Of a stretch of 64,000 nucleotides of DNA, positions 35,489-44,979 are shown in pieces. Source of the stretch: Pseudobutyrivibrio sp. OR37 (GTDB lineage: Bacteria; Bacillota; Clostridia; Lachnospirales; Lachnospiraceae); the NCBI RefSeq assembly GCF_900113655.1, contig NZ_FOQF01000005.1, forward strand, positions 88,344 to 152,343, given 5' to 3'. Under the pieces are notes generated by a model. It made no database searches and was not told where the DNA came from. It was given only the letters and a program-made list of their open reading frames with translations. Position 1 is the first letter of the stretch, and every line of letters begins with the position of its first letter. The translations under genes and the position numbers were made by a program.

Positions 35489-36442
35489 TTATCGAGTTTG
35501 TAGGAAAACTAGCTCCTTAGATGCAACTTCATCATCTGGGTAGCTATCAAGATATTGTGTCAAGATGTCTTTCGCTTCGGAGTATCTATCCAGCTTTTCC
35601 AAAGCAGCTACCTGCCCCTTCATAAGTGCTGGCATATTATCAATTGAATCAAGAGTCAACCCTGCCTGATAATAGCTTAAAGCGCTTTCATAATTACCAT
35701 TTGTCATTTCAATGTCACCTAAAGCAGCCATGGCATCGCTTGTTACTTCATCTGAGGATGCGTACTCTTCCAAAAGCTTCTGCGCCTTATCAAAATCTCC
35801 AGCGTCCTGATAAATCTTGGCTAAGTATAGCTTTGCTTCAATTACATCCTTATCAATGGCCGCCTCAAGATTTTCAGTGGCATCAGCTGTCTGTCCAAGC
35901 ATGTAATAGATTCTGCCTTTATAGTATTTGCCATTGGCCGATTTGTCGGAAACCTTTAAGGCATCATTCAAATAGACTAAGCCCTGGTCTGTATATCCAA
36001 GTGAATTAAGGTTTTCATATATCTGTATATATAGAAGGTAATTTTTTTCATCGATTGCAACTGCAGCATCATAATCAGTTATGGCTTCGCCAACCTCTCC
36101 TTCATTGGCATATATACTTCCTCTTAAAAAATAGGCTTCGTAATTTTTTTTGTCATATTTAATAAGATAAGTGTAAGTCTTTTCTGCGTCCTTAAAATGT
36201 CCGCCCTTAAACTGCGCTGCCGCTTTATAATAATTTATATCAATCTCTAAATCGGTAACCTTTCCGATAGACTTTCCAAGTGCCTTATTGAATAAATCAA
36301 TAGCATTATCATAGTCCCCTGAATCTAATGCTTCAATTCCCTGGTCTCTAAGATCTATTTCTGTCTGATTGTATTTGCCGCAGCCTACTAAAGCTGTGGT
36401 CATTGATATTGTTAGTAGTAATAATATAATCTTTTTTCTCAT
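35489..36442 (-). CDS. TPR-repeat lipoprotein
   Basis: 317 aa from the ATG at 36442 (MRKKIILLLLTISM); the frame is open further upstream but there it is antisense to the divergent CBS-domain gene. The signal ends in lipobox LVGC. The rest is at least six tetratricopeptide repeats (for example IEALDSGDYDNAIDLFNKAL and ALSYYQAGLTLDSIDNMPAL), a scaffold for protein contacts at the outer membrane face. There is no ribosome binding site; a TAAAAT -10 lies 7 nt before the ATG. The partner is unknown. Confidence 0.85.
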   Translation of the reverse strand: MRKKIILLLLTISMTTALVGCGKYNQTEIDLRDQGIEALDSGDYDNAIDLFNKALGKSIGKVTDLEIDINYYKAAAQFKGGHFKDAEKTYTYLIKYDKKNYEAYFLRGSIYANEGEVGEAITDYDAAVAIDEKNYLLYIQIYENLNSLGYTDQGLVYLNDALKVSDKSANGKYYKGRIYYMLGQTADATENLEAAIDKDVIEAKLYLAKIYQDAGDFDKAQKLLEEYASSDEVTSDAMAALGDIEMTNGNYESALSYYQAGLTLDSIDNMPALMKGQVAALEKLDRYSEAKDILTQYLDSYPDDEVASKELVFLQTR

Positions 36443-36449
36443 AAAAAAT

Positions 36450-36478
36450 ATTTTAACAAAGATACAGTTCTTTGTGTA
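36450..36478 (-). promoter_or_regulatory. Candidate promoter of the TPR lipoprotein, predicting a leaderless start
   Basis: On the minus strand TACACA (36473-36478), 17-nt spacer, TAAAAT (36450-36455), then 7 nt to the ATG. The -35 is only a partial match. Confidence 0.45.
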
Positions 36479-36495
36479 GGGATAATCTAATATTA

Positions 36496-36526
36496 TTGAC
36501 TGTGAATGGTAACATGATATTATATA
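36496..36526 (+). promoter_or_regulatory. Candidate promoter of the CBS-domain gene
   Basis: TTGACT (36496-36501) with ATTATA or TATATA 17-19 nt downstream, about 45-50 nt before the TTG start at 36570. Confidence 0.5.
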
Positions 36527-36569
36527 GTTAATATTTATTAGACATATTAGCACAAAGGAGAAAAAATAA

Positions 36570-37844
36570 TTGGACACACACCTGTTAATTAGATTTATAG
36601 TTCTTATTTTACTTCTTGCTCTTTCAGCATTTTTTTCGTCAGCTGAAACCGCTCTAACTACGGTTAACAAAATCAAGCTAAAAACTATGGTAGACGATGG
36701 AAACAAAAAAGCCTTACGTGCATTAAATGTTGCCAGCCGTCCTAAAAAAATGCTATCAGCAATATTAATAGGAAATAATGTTGTAAATCTTTCTGCGTCT
36801 TCACTTGCTACTACCCTTGCCATTGATATATTTGGAAGTGTGGGTGCAGGTATTGCTACAGGCATACTTACTTTATTAATATTGATTTTTGGTGAGATAA
36901 CACCTAAGTCGATTGCCACACTTAATTCTACAAGCCTCAGTCTTTTATTCGCTCCTGTAATTGGCTTTCTGATGTGGCTACTTACTCCAGTGATTACAAT
37001 AGTAAATTTTTTATCGGGAATTATTATCAAGCTATTTGGTATTGATCCGGATTTCAAGGATGAAACTATTACTGAGGAAGAAATTCGTACCATGGTAGAT
37101 GTAAGCCATGAAAGCGGTGCCATTGAAGGTGACGAGCGCACCATGATTCACAAGGTATTTGATTTTTCTGATGCCTGTGCCAAGGAAGTTATGATTCCTA
37201 GAATAGATATGACAATGGTGGACGCTGACATAAGCTACGAGGATTTGATTGCAGTCTTCAAGGAAGATATGTACACCAGAATTCCTGTATGTGAGCCTGA
37301 TACTGAAAATATTATCGGTATTGTAAATATGAAGGATTTCCTTGGTGTCTTTCCTTCCCAGGATTTCAATGTTAAAAACTACATCAGAGATGTTTATTAT
37401 ACCTTTGAAATGAAAAATGTTTCTGATTTGTTTGATGAAATGCGTGAAGAATCCGCTACCGTTTCTATCGTATTAGATGAATACGGTGATTTATCAGGTA
37501 TGATTACAATGGAAGACTTACTTGAGGAAATCGTAGGTGAGATTCGTGATGAATATGACGAGGACGAAGAAGACCCTATCATTAAATTAAGCGAGCGAGA
37601 ATATCAGGTCCTTGGTTCTATGAACCTTGAAGACCTGTGCGATATTATCCCTCTTGGATTTACCAGCGAAGATTATGACACCATTGGCGGCTATATTGTT
37701 GGTGCCTTTGATCACTTTCCAAATGCCGGAGAAACCTATGTTTCTGAAAATGGCGCCATAATAAGAGTGCTTTCTGTCGAGAAAAAGCGTATCACAAAGC
37801 TTCGCATTAAATTGCCTGCAGGAGATACTGCACAGCAATCATAG
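36570..37844 (+). CDS. CNNM/CorC-type membrane protein with CBS pair (HlyC family)
   Basis: 424 aa. It starts with TTG at 36570, with AAGGAG 9 nt upstream. A DUF21/CNNM membrane domain with about four helices (about 1-180; SAFFSSAETALTTVNKIKL is the family signature) is followed by two CBS motifs (about 195-315; MIPRIDMTMVDADISYEDL) and a C-terminal CorC_HlyC domain (about 330-415). Relatives are linked to magnesium or cobalt efflux; 'hemolysin' is a historical label. The 3' end overlaps the convergent unknown membrane gene by 38 nt. Confidence 0.92.
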   Translation: MDTHLLIRFIVLILLLALSAFFSSAETALTTVNKIKLKTMVDDGNKKALRALNVASRPKKMLSAILIGNNVVNLSASSLATTLAIDIFGSVGAGIATGILTLLILIFGEITPKSIATLNSTSLSLLFAPVIGFLMWLLTPVITIVNFLSGIIIKLFGIDPDFKDETITEEEIRTMVDVSHESGAIEGDERTMIHKVFDFSDACAKEVMIPRIDMTMVDADISYEDLIAVFKEDMYTRIPVCEPDTENIIGIVNMKDFLGVFPSQDFNVKNYIRDVYYTFEMKNVSDLFDEMREESATVSIVLDEYGDLSGMITMEDLLEEIVGEIRDEYDEDEEDPIIKLSEREYQVLGSMNLEDLCDIIPLGFTSEDYDTIGGYIVGAFDHFPNAGETYVSENGAIIRVLSVEKKRITKLRIKLPAGDTAQQS

Positions 37845-38553
37845 AAATATTAATTATTAGGCCCAGGCTGGCAAAGGCTGTAAAGAATTTCTTTACTGTA
37901 TTTGCTGGAGCCAGGGTCTTTTTTCGTCTTACCTGCAGCTCTTCTAAATTTCTTTCCTGTAATTTAAACACTGCCGCAATGCTCTCATAATCCATTGCTA
38001 TAAACCAGATTACCCCAATGCTATTTACAATAATAAATATGCTAAAGCTGTATTCATTTTTCAGGTAGGTATACATAGCCAGATTTCCTACCATGAAAAT
38101 TGTTTTTTCTATTAATAGTCTCACTTTATTTTTTAGCAAGGTCTTTTCCATGGTTTTAACGGATAGCTTCATCAGCTTTAGCTGTTTATTTATAGTGCTT
38201 TCCAGATTTTTTGCGGAGGCCACAGGGCTTAAGATATTTTGGTGAAGTATTGTTATTGCCTGACAAGGTAGCTTTTTTTCAATATAATCCAGCTGACCTG
38301 CCCTGTTTCCTTCCTTCATAGCGCTTAATATTATTTTCTGCAATTTCCTATTATTGATACTAAAATATAAGCTTTGTAAAAGCTCTTCCGACTTTGTATC
38401 CTTTTCCAACAAAAATAAAAGGCGTCTACAATATAATTGTTTGATTTGTAACTGTGAATGCATGATTGAAGCACTAACTAAAGTGTGCAACAAAGAAGCC
38501 ACCTCTACAATGGCCCATAGAATAAAACAATGAAATATTAGATTTCTATCCAT
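37807..38553 (-). CDS. Membrane protein of unknown function
   Basis: 248 aa from the ATG at 38553 (MDRNLIFHCFILWAIVE); the longer frame to 38646 would start within the preceding terminator. Hydrophobic segments lie at about 5-25, 155-190 and 228-247, with a charged helical region between (residues about 40-150, rich in Lys/Leu). The last 38 nt overlap the convergent CBS-domain gene. I do not recognise it; a secretion-system inner-membrane protein is possible from the helix pattern, but nothing specific supports that. Confidence 0.6.
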   Translation of the reverse strand: MDRNLIFHCFILWAIVEVASLLHTLVSASIMHSQLQIKQLYCRRLLFLLEKDTKSEELLQSLYFSINNRKLQKIILSAMKEGNRAGQLDYIEKKLPCQAITILHQNILSPVASAKNLESTINKQLKLMKLSVKTMEKTLLKNKVRLLIEKTIFMVGNLAMYTYLKNEYSFSIFIIVNSIGVIWFIAMDYESIAAVFKLQERNLEELQVRRKKTLAPANTVKKFFTAFASLGLIINISMIAVQYLLQAI

Positions 38554-38578
38554 ATTGAATTTGCATAAATATATATAT

Positions 38579-38607
38579 AAAAAAAACGACACGCAAAAGC
38601 GTGCCGT
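38579..38607 (-). terminator. Terminator after the cyclophilin gene
   Basis: ACGGCACGC/GCGTGTCGT stem with a TTTT loop (minus strand), followed by eight T residues. Confidence 0.88.
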
Positions 38608-38654
38608 TATGATATCACATATAAGTCTTATATGCAATAAACTCAATTTTGATT

Positions 38655-39179
38655 CTAAGCTGTAACCTCAGGTTCTGGATACTCAACACCAAATGTTTCA
38701 ACAGTAACCTTCTTCATCTTCTGCTCTTCAACTGGTCTGTCTGACCAATCTGTAGCTGTTTCAGCAATCTTGTTTACAACATCCATACCTTCGATTACCT
38801 TACCAAAGGCTGCATAATCTCCATCAAGATGTGGGCTAGTCTTGTGCATGATGAAGAACTGGCTTCCTGCTGAATTTGGAAGCATTGTACGAGCCATTGA
38901 AAGGACACCTGGCTCATGCTTTAAAGTGTTCTTGAAGCCGTTGCTAGTGAACTCACCCTTGATTGAATAACCTGGGCCACCCATACCAGTTCCGTCTGGA
39001 TCGCCACCCTGAAGCATGAAACCATTGATAACACGGTGGAAAATTACTCCATCGTAGAAATTGTGGTTAATGAGGCTGATGAAATTGTTTACTGTGTTTG
39101 GAGCGATTTCAGGATAAAGCTCTGCCTTCATGATATCGCCGTTTTCCATCTCAATTGTAACTATTGGATTCTGTGCCAT
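38655..39179 (-). CDS. Peptidyl-prolyl cis-trans isomerase, cyclophilin type
   Basis: 174 aa. A single cyclophilin domain without signal peptide or anchor, so cytoplasmic. Catalytic-site motifs are clear: DGVIFHRVINGFMLQGGDP, with the Arg of FHRV, then GSQFFIMH and HLDGDYAAFGKVIEGMDVV. It helps protein folding by proline isomerisation. Its ribosome binding site (TTAGGAGATTA) lies at the edge of a long palindromic element in the leader. A strong terminator follows. Confidence 0.95.
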   Translation of the reverse strand: MAQNPIVTIEMENGDIMKAELYPEIAPNTVNNFISLINHNFYDGVIFHRVINGFMLQGGDPDGTGMGGPGYSIKGEFTSNGFKNTLKHEPGVLSMARTMLPNSAGSQFFIMHKTSPHLDGDYAAFGKVIEGMDVVNKIAETATDWSDRPVEEQKMKKVTVETFGVEYPEPEVTA

Positions 39180-39195
39180 TTTAATCTCCTAATCC

Positions 39196-39327
39196 GGATG
39201 GCTTATAAGTTGTGGCTCGGTTGTTACATTAACAAGCATAATATTTCTACGCTCAGCTTAGAATGCTTCGCTTAAGAAATATTATAGCTTGCTAATTACA
39301 ACCTACCTTTACCATAGTATGCCATCC
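39196..39327. repeat. Long palindromic leader element, family A copy 2
   Basis: Nested arms: GGATGGC/GCCATCC outermost, GGTTGT/ACAACC next, and the ACAAGC...GCTTG core inside. The core (39234-39292) is nearly the same sequence as 5821-5880. The folded RNA would be about 130 nt, ending just before the ribosome binding site of the cyclophilin gene. Confidence 0.75.
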
Positions 39328-39375
39328 TCATATAAAATTTATAGTTGCATTATTAATTAAGGATTTAATTAATGT

Positions 39376-40236
39376 TTATAGTGACTCGAGTACGTCTTTT
39401 GCACCAGCAAGGTAGGTATTTTCTACGTCGTAGATGCGACCTGCATCTGCTGCTGTTGCGAAAGTTCTGTTCATTGGCATTTTGCCAAGTACTGGTATGT
39501 TGAGAGAAGCTGCTACTTCATCAACGTGGCTCTCGCCGAAGATTTCGATTTTCTTTCCACAATCTGGGCATTCGATATATGAATAGTTTTCCACAAGACC
39601 AAGAACTGGAATGTGCATCATATCCGCCATATTGTATGCCTTTTTAACTATCATCTGAACAAGCTCCTGTGGGCTTGTAACAATAACGATTCCGTCTACT
39701 GGAAGAGACTGGAAGCAGGTAAGAGGAACATCACCTGTTCCTGGAGGCATGTCTACAAATAGATAATCTACATCGCCCCACTGGATATCTGTCCAGAACT
39801 GCTTTACAACGCCAGCGATAACTGGTCCACGCCATACAACCGGTGCTTCCTCGTCATCAAGAAGTAAATTGATGGACATGATTTTTGTGCCATCTTCTGC
39901 TACCTCTGGGAATGTACCATCGTCATTTCCTGTTGCTGGTCCGTGAACACCAAACATCTTTGGTATAGATGGGCCTGTAATATCTGCATCTAATACACCA
40001 ACTGAATAACCTGCACGCGCCATAACACCTGCAAGAGATGATGTAACAAGTGACTTACCAACGCCACCCTTTCCGGATACTACTCCGATTACATGTTTTA
40101 TATGTGAGTTTTTATTTGGCTCCTCAAGGAATGCTGTGTTTCTAACACCCTTTTTAGCTGCCTCTGCTGAAGGGCAACCTTCACAAGAGCCTCTGCTACA
40201 TGAGCTTGCTGAAGCGCATGTTTCTGTATCTGCCAT
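39376..40236 (-). CDS. mrp: Mrp/NBP35-type P-loop ATPase, Fe-S cluster carrier
   Basis: 286 aa from the ATG at 40236, chosen for the TAGGAGG ribosome binding site 6 nt upstream. Deviant Walker A GVVSGKGGVGKSLVTSSLAG, VLDADITGPSIPKMFG and DYLFVDMPPGTGDVPLT define the MinD/Mrp family. Two cysteine features: the family CPDCGKKIEIFG pair near the C-terminus, and a Cys-rich N-terminus (CASASSCSRGSCEGCPS) that could bind another cluster. Family members load or carry Fe-S clusters in the cytoplasm. It stands alone with its own leader. Confidence 0.92.
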   Translation of the reverse strand: MADTETCASASSCSRGSCEGCPSAEAAKKGVRNTAFLEEPNKNSHIKHVIGVVSGKGGVGKSLVTSSLAGVMARAGYSVGVLDADITGPSIPKMFGVHGPATGNDDGTFPEVAEDGTKIMSINLLLDDEEAPVVWRGPVIAGVVKQFWTDIQWGDVDYLFVDMPPGTGDVPLTCFQSLPVDGIVIVTSPQELVQMIVKKAYNMADMMHIPVLGLVENYSYIECPDCGKKIEIFGESHVDEVAASLNIPVLGKMPMNRTFATAADAGRIYDVENTYLAGAKDVLESL

Positions 40237-40376
40237 GTTAAACCTCCTATTTACTTTACGCACTTAGCTCATATTATATCACAATACTTAGTGGTTTCGG
40301 GTTTAATTATTGATACATTGTTGGTGAAATGTAGCCCCTGTGTCATGTTGACGTTACATTCAACAAGAGGGTCGAG

Positions 40377-40556
40377 TTATCAACATTTTCCACAATTCTG
40401 ATTTTTTAGTTGAGGATAACTTCTATTTACCACTTTATCCCCAATTTTTTCCACAATTCCAACTCTCGCAAAGGCTTTTGTTTAGCAATTTGGAGCCAAT
40501 TCTATTAAAGTGAGACATATTTCAACGAACATAGTTTTCCCCAAAAGTTATCCACA
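40377..40556. other. Cluster of DnaA-box-like 9-mers
   Basis: Perfect TTATCCACA at 40548-40556. One-mismatch boxes: TTATCAACA 40377, TTTTCCACA 40386 and 40447, TTATCCCCA 40435, and TTATCCTCA on the minus strand at 40411-40419. TTTTCCCCA at 40535 has two mismatches. Seven sites in 180 bp of AT-rich DNA between mrp and the exporter genes. No dnaA or dnaN is adjacent and gene strand does not switch here. Confidence 0.55.
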
Positions 40557-40642
40557 ATTGTAAATAACTTCCTATTCTCATTGAAAAACTTTGGGTTATA
40601 ATAGATAATCATATAGAAGTAATTTTATGTAAGAGGATAACT

Positions 40643-41413
40643 ATGAACGATACAAAAAAGGTCTTATCATTCGCAGTTGAATTAGGAGACATCTTGCTTC
40701 GAAATGGAGCTGAAGTATATAGAGTGGAGGACAGCGTTCTTGCAATACTAAACGCATTCGATATAACAGACTGTGATGTGTATGTATTGAGTAACGGAAT
40801 TTTTGCCAGTGCAGATGAAGTCACAGAGCATGCCAGCTCTATGATCAGGCATGTGCCAATGTACCCTATGCACTTATCTAGAATAGCTGCACTTAATTCC
40901 CTTTGCCGTAGGGTTTGTGCCAAGGAAATAGCCCTAGAGGATGCCTGGAAGGAATTAGAAGAATGTAAAAAGATTCCATCCTATAGCCTGCCAGTACTTA
41001 CAATAGCCACAGGCATTGGTTGTGGCGGCTTTTCCTATATGTTTGGCGGCTCAATCTTAGATGCATTATGCGCCATAGTTGTTGGAGCCGTACTTAAGTT
41101 ATTTTTAGACTTTGAATCCAGATCCACACACTCCAAAACAATTACAAATGTGCTGGGAAGTATGGTTATTGCCATCGTTGCAATGGTTTTCTATGTCAGT
41201 GGGCTTCCTGTTCATTTTGACAAAATTATAATAGGAAGTATCATGCCACTTGTCCCTGGAATTCCTATTACTAATGGAATTAGGGATTTCATTAATGGTG
41301 ATTATTTATCTGGTTCTATACGAGTTATTGATGCATTATTAACTGCATTCTGTATTGCCGTTGGAATAGGTATTGTCATTTCAATAGTTCAGATTGGAGG
41401 AATAATCGTATAA
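40643..41413 (+). CDS. Threonine/serine exporter, ThrE N-terminal-type subunit
   Basis: 256 aa. It belongs to the ThrE family N-terminal type (family pattern MLRNGAEVYRVEDSV, with CDVYVLSNGIFAS early). About five membrane helices lie after residue 110 (LTIATGIGCGGFSYMFGG; IIIGSIMPLVPGIPITNGIRD). It is thought to work with the adjacent short subunit to export threonine or serine; in Corynebacterium both parts are one protein. GAGGAT lies before the ATG and a TATAAT lies at 40597-40602. The stop overlaps the next start (TAATG). Confidence 0.88.
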   Translation: MNDTKKVLSFAVELGDILLRNGAEVYRVEDSVLAILNAFDITDCDVYVLSNGIFASADEVTEHASSMIRHVPMYPMHLSRIAALNSLCRRVCAKEIALEDAWKELEECKKIPSYSLPVLTIATGIGCGGFSYMFGGSILDALCAIVVGAVLKLFLDFESRSTHSKTITNVLGSMVIAIVAMVFYVSGLPVHFDKIIIGSIMPLVPGIPITNGIRDFINGDYLSGSIRVIDALLTAFCIAVGIGIVISIVQIGGIIV

Positions 41414-41880
41414 TGATTATTAATTACATAATTCAATTTATTGTTGCCATGATAGCAACACTTTGCTTTGCCATTGTTTTTAGCGCACCAAAATCAGAGC
41501 TGATTCATTGCGGCTTATCAGGAGCTATAGGCTGGATTTTTTATATAGCTATATCAGCAGCTTTATCCGCCCCTACTCTTGGAAATGTTGTTGGTTCCTT
41601 TGTCTTAACTACCTTTTCAAGAATACTTGCTGCTAAACGCAAAAATCCCGTCACCATCTACATTATCGCAGGAATATTCCCACTTGTACCTGGTGCCGGA
41701 ATTTATTACACTTCTTATTATTTAATTACTAATAATATAGAAACCTTTACTACCTATGGCTTATCCACACTTAAAACAGCAGGTGCCATCGTAATGGGAA
41801 TCATTCTAGGAATGGCCTTCCCTCAAAGCTGGTTTAATACAGTTTTTGCACCTTCCTATCATAAGTCATCAAACCATTAA
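41413..41880 (+). CDS. Threonine/serine exporter, ThrE C-terminal-type subunit
   Basis: 155 aa, about four or five membrane helices. The signature PLVPGAGIYYTSYYL (repeating the PLVPG loop of the partner) marks the ThrE C-terminal type. Start and partner stop overlap by 1 nt, so the two are made together. The last 47 nt overlap the convergent GH2 gene. Confidence 0.87.
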   Translation: MIINYIIQFIVAMIATLCFAIVFSAPKSELIHCGLSGAIGWIFYIAISAALSAPTLGNVVGSFVLTTFSRILAAKRKNPVTIYIIAGIFPLVPGAGIYYTSYYLITNNIETFTTYGLSTLKTAGAIVMGIILGMAFPQSWFNTVFAPSYHKSSNH

Positions 41881-43588
41881 GCTCATCTTCTATATCGGTA
41901 GCCTGCGTATAAACTGCTCCACTAAGTCCCTCAGCTTGTAGGGACTTTATTTTTTTCATAATTTCTTCATAGGCATCCTGCATATCCTTGGCATGCTCAT
42001 ATTTCTTATAGCCATATACAGCATCTCTTTTTATATGATTTCCCACCTTAAGAGAAAAACCACCAAATTCTGATATCACATAAGGTTTTTCCGTTCTTTT
42101 AACCTTTAAATCTTCAAAATAGACATGCTCGGAAAATACATCGCCACAGTCCTCATGGAACCAGCCGCTGGCAGCATCGAAAGGACGGGATTCATCAAAT
42201 TTTTTAGCATACTCCAAGCAGGATTTGGCATCAAACTGACCCCAGCCTTCATTAAATAGGCACCACTGACCTATGCATGGTACATTCTTCAGCTGTTTAA
42301 TAGTCTCTGCACATTCTCCAAACCATACTTCCTTTGATTTATCAGTATTTCTGCCTGTAAATCTAAGGAACAGTCTGTTTTTATCCCTAGAATTACCAAA
42401 AGGCCTTACTACTGTAGGGATATTGCAAATCATGTTCATATCGTACTTGGTGCCACCATTTACTATATCCTGCCATACAATCATGCCGATTCTATCGCAG
42501 TGGAAATACCATCTCATAGGCTCGATTTTGCAATGCTTTCTAATCATATTAAAGCCCATGCTCTTGATGGTTTCGATGTCATAAATCATGGCTGCATCTG
42601 AAGGCGGTGTCATTAAGCTTTCGGGATAATAGCCCTGATCCAAAACGCCGTTCATAAAATAAGGCTTATTATTCAAGGTGAGTCTAGGAATTCCTTCTTC
42701 ATCCTTAGCAACACCAAAGGAACGCATAGCAAAATAGGTAGAAAAGCTATCCTTACCGTATTCTATGTTTAGGAAATATAGATTAGGTTCCTCTGGGCTC
42801 CACAGCTTGTAATCATTAAGGTTAACAACTACATGGATTTTGTCACCCTTTATACTTTCGACCTTATAATCTTTAATTAAATCCTGATTAGATGATTGAA
42901 TTGTTACCTGCCCCTTTAATTCGGATACCTTTAATTCTAGATTTAATTTATTATGTTCGATATCTGGCAGAGCCAACAGATTTGTAACATATACCTTTGG
43001 AACCCATTCCATCCATACGGTCTGCCAGATTCCGCTTTGCGCAGTGTACCACATTCCGCTTGGCTCCAAAGACTGCTTACCTCTGGCATAGCCTATTCTA
43101 TCTGTATAATCTCTTACCTTTACCTTTAATTCATTTTCACCTTCTACCACATAATCTGAAATATCAAAGGTAAATGAGGTATAGCCTCCCTCATGAAAGC
43201 CCAAATTAATTCCGTTCAAGGATACAAAGGCCACCTGATCCACTGCACCAAAATGTAGTAGCAGATTCTTGGTTTTCTTTACCTTATCGATTGTAAAATG
43301 CTTGGTATACTCAAGGATTTCTTCAGGCATAAGTATGTGCCTGTCGGTGCCTGAAAGGACGGTCTCTGGAGAAAATGGCACTTCAATTAAGCCAGAGGAT
43401 ACCACCTGGCCCTTGCCACTAATGATACGATAATCCCACTTACCGTTTAGATTGATATAAGATTTACGCTGCAGTTGAGGGCGGGGGTATTCCTGCAGTC
43501 CCTCATATTTAAAGTCTGTGCTAAGCTCATAGGTTTTAGCATTCTTATCAGGCTTAGCAATCGCTCCTAGCATTTCCTTCCAATACAT
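41834..43588 (-). CDS. GH2-family glycosidase
   Basis: 584 aa, cytoplasmic. Three GH2 modules are seen: sugar-binding beta-sandwich (about 30-200; KSYINLNGKWDYRI, LHFGAVDQVAFVSLNG), Ig-like (about 200-300), and TIM barrel with MIRKHCKIEPMRWYFHCDRIG. The acid/base Glu lies in WCLFNEGWGQFDA and the nucleophile Glu in YVISEFGGFS. GH2 covers beta-galactosidase, beta-mannosidase and beta-glucuronidase; the short form without further domains does not decide between them. GGAGGGG lies before the ATG. It follows MATE on the same strand by 23 nt. Confidence 0.88.
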   Translation of the reverse strand: MYWKEMLGAIAKPDKNAKTYELSTDFKYEGLQEYPRPQLQRKSYINLNGKWDYRIISGKGQVVSSGLIEVPFSPETVLSGTDRHILMPEEILEYTKHFTIDKVKKTKNLLLHFGAVDQVAFVSLNGINLGFHEGGYTSFTFDISDYVVEGENELKVKVRDYTDRIGYARGKQSLEPSGMWYTAQSGIWQTVWMEWVPKVYVTNLLALPDIEHNKLNLELKVSELKGQVTIQSSNQDLIKDYKVESIKGDKIHVVVNLNDYKLWSPEEPNLYFLNIEYGKDSFSTYFAMRSFGVAKDEEGIPRLTLNNKPYFMNGVLDQGYYPESLMTPPSDAAMIYDIETIKSMGFNMIRKHCKIEPMRWYFHCDRIGMIVWQDIVNGGTKYDMNMICNIPTVVRPFGNSRDKNRLFLRFTGRNTDKSKEVWFGECAETIKQLKNVPCIGQWCLFNEGWGQFDAKSCLEYAKKFDESRPFDAASGWFHEDCGDVFSEHVYFEDLKVKRTEKPYVISEFGGFSLKVGNHIKRDAVYGYKKYEHAKDMQDAYEEIMKKIKSLQAEGLSGAVYTQATDIEDELNGLMTYDRKVQKLY

Positions 43589-43611
43589 TTTTGTCCCCTC
43601 CTAAGTATTTC

Positions 43612-44973
43612 TTATATACGTACTTCAGACGATTTACGTTGTACCCAGCTGCGATATACGATTATTAGGCAGATAGTGTGGGCTGTTAAGGTGAGTAGCC
43701 AACTTCCTGGGTACGAGAAAAATAATACGTTTTGTGTATGATTAATCTGGAAGTAGGTGGCAATCCAGATAAGTCTTGTGGCACAGGCTCCTAACAAGGA
43801 GAAAACCATTGGTATTGTGGATTTTCCAAGGCCACGTAAACCTCCTGTCAATGAATCCATTATTCCACAAAGGAAATATGGACAACATACCCAGAATAAA
43901 CGCAAAGTACCTGCTGCTACAGCATCCGCACTGTCTGTGTATATGCCAAGAAGTGGTGCCGAGAAGAAATACGCTAAATTTCCCAACACAAGTCCTACTA
44001 CTGTTACAATTCCAAGACATTCAAATATTACTCGTCTAACTCTCTTTTCATCTCCTGCACCATAATTCTGGCCTACAAATGTTACGCAGGTCTGGGATAC
44101 AGAATTCATGGATACATAAACAAAGCCCTCTATGCTTGATGCTGCAGATGAGCCTGCAATTACTGCTGTACCAAAGGAATTGATAGCAGACTGAATAACT
44201 ACATTTGATAAAGAGAATACAGTTCCCTGAATTCCGGCAGGGAGACCAATTCTTATAATACGATTTAATATTTTTCTATCAATTTTCACCTTACTTAACT
44301 CAAGCCTAAGCGCATCCTCCTGCTTTGTAAAGAATACTAAAAGCATTCCACAGGAAATATAATTGGAGGTAACAGTAGCAATAGCAACACCTGCAACACC
44401 AAGCTTGAATCCAATAACCAAAAATAAATTCAAAACAACATTAACTACACCTGCTACAGTAAGGAATATCAAGGGATGTGTGGTATCTCCTGCTGCTCTA
44501 AGAATGGCCGCAAGAAAGTTGTATAGCATAATAGCTGGCATTGCCAAAAAGTAAATACGTACATACAAGACTGCCAAACCTATAACATCCTCTGGTGACC
44601 CCATAATCTCCAATATAGGTCTTGCTAAAAATAAACCTATAAATATAAGAAGAAATCCACAGATCACTGAAAAAGCCACGCTTGTATGCACAGTTTTCTT
44701 TACATCCTTGTGCAAACCTGCACCATAAAACTGAGCTGCACACACATTGGCACCCACAGACATACCTATGAACAAATTTGTCATGAGATTTATAAGGGAA
44801 TTGGTAGAACCTACAGCTGCAAGAGATGCTTCCCCTGCGAATCGTCCCACCACAATAACATCAGCTGCGTTAAATAAAAGCTGCAACACACCTGAAGCTA
44901 TAATCGGAAGTGTAAATAGTATTAATTTGCCCAGGAGTGGGCCATGAATCATATCTATTTTTGCTTTATTCAT
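43612..44973 (-). CDS. MATE-family multidrug/cation efflux transporter
   Basis: 453 aa, twelve predicted membrane helices in two similar halves. Family features: LPIIASGVLQLLFNAADVIV, GSTNSLINLMTNLFIGMSVG and VGQNYGAGDEKRV. It probably exchanges organic cations or drugs for Na+ or H+. No Shine-Dalgarno sequence precedes the ATG; a TAAAAT -10 lies 6 nt upstream, suggesting a leaderless message. Confidence 0.93.
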   Translation of the reverse strand: MNKAKIDMIHGPLLGKLILFTLPIIASGVLQLLFNAADVIVVGRFAGEASLAAVGSTNSLINLMTNLFIGMSVGANVCAAQFYGAGLHKDVKKTVHTSVAFSVICGFLLIFIGLFLARPILEIMGSPEDVIGLAVLYVRIYFLAMPAIMLYNFLAAILRAAGDTTHPLIFLTVAGVVNVVLNLFLVIGFKLGVAGVAIATVTSNYISCGMLLVFFTKQEDALRLELSKVKIDRKILNRIIRIGLPAGIQGTVFSLSNVVIQSAINSFGTAVIAGSSAASSIEGFVYVSMNSVSQTCVTFVGQNYGAGDEKRVRRVIFECLGIVTVVGLVLGNLAYFFSAPLLGIYTDSADAVAAGTLRLFWVCCPYFLCGIMDSLTGGLRGLGKSTIPMVFSLLGACATRLIWIATYFQINHTQNVLFFSYPGSWLLTLTAHTICLIIVYRSWVQRKSSEVRI

Positions 44974-44979
44974 ACGTTG

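Noticed and set aside
36443..37144. Upstream extension of the TPR lipoprotein frame to 37144
   Set aside because: It is antisense to the clear CBS-domain gene and would bury the lipoprotein signal sequence 234 residues inside the product.
40377..40556. The DnaA-box cluster as the chromosomal origin
   Set aside because: No dnaA, dnaN, recF or gyrase gene is nearby, and genes on both sides are mainly on the minus strand, so no replichore switch is seen.
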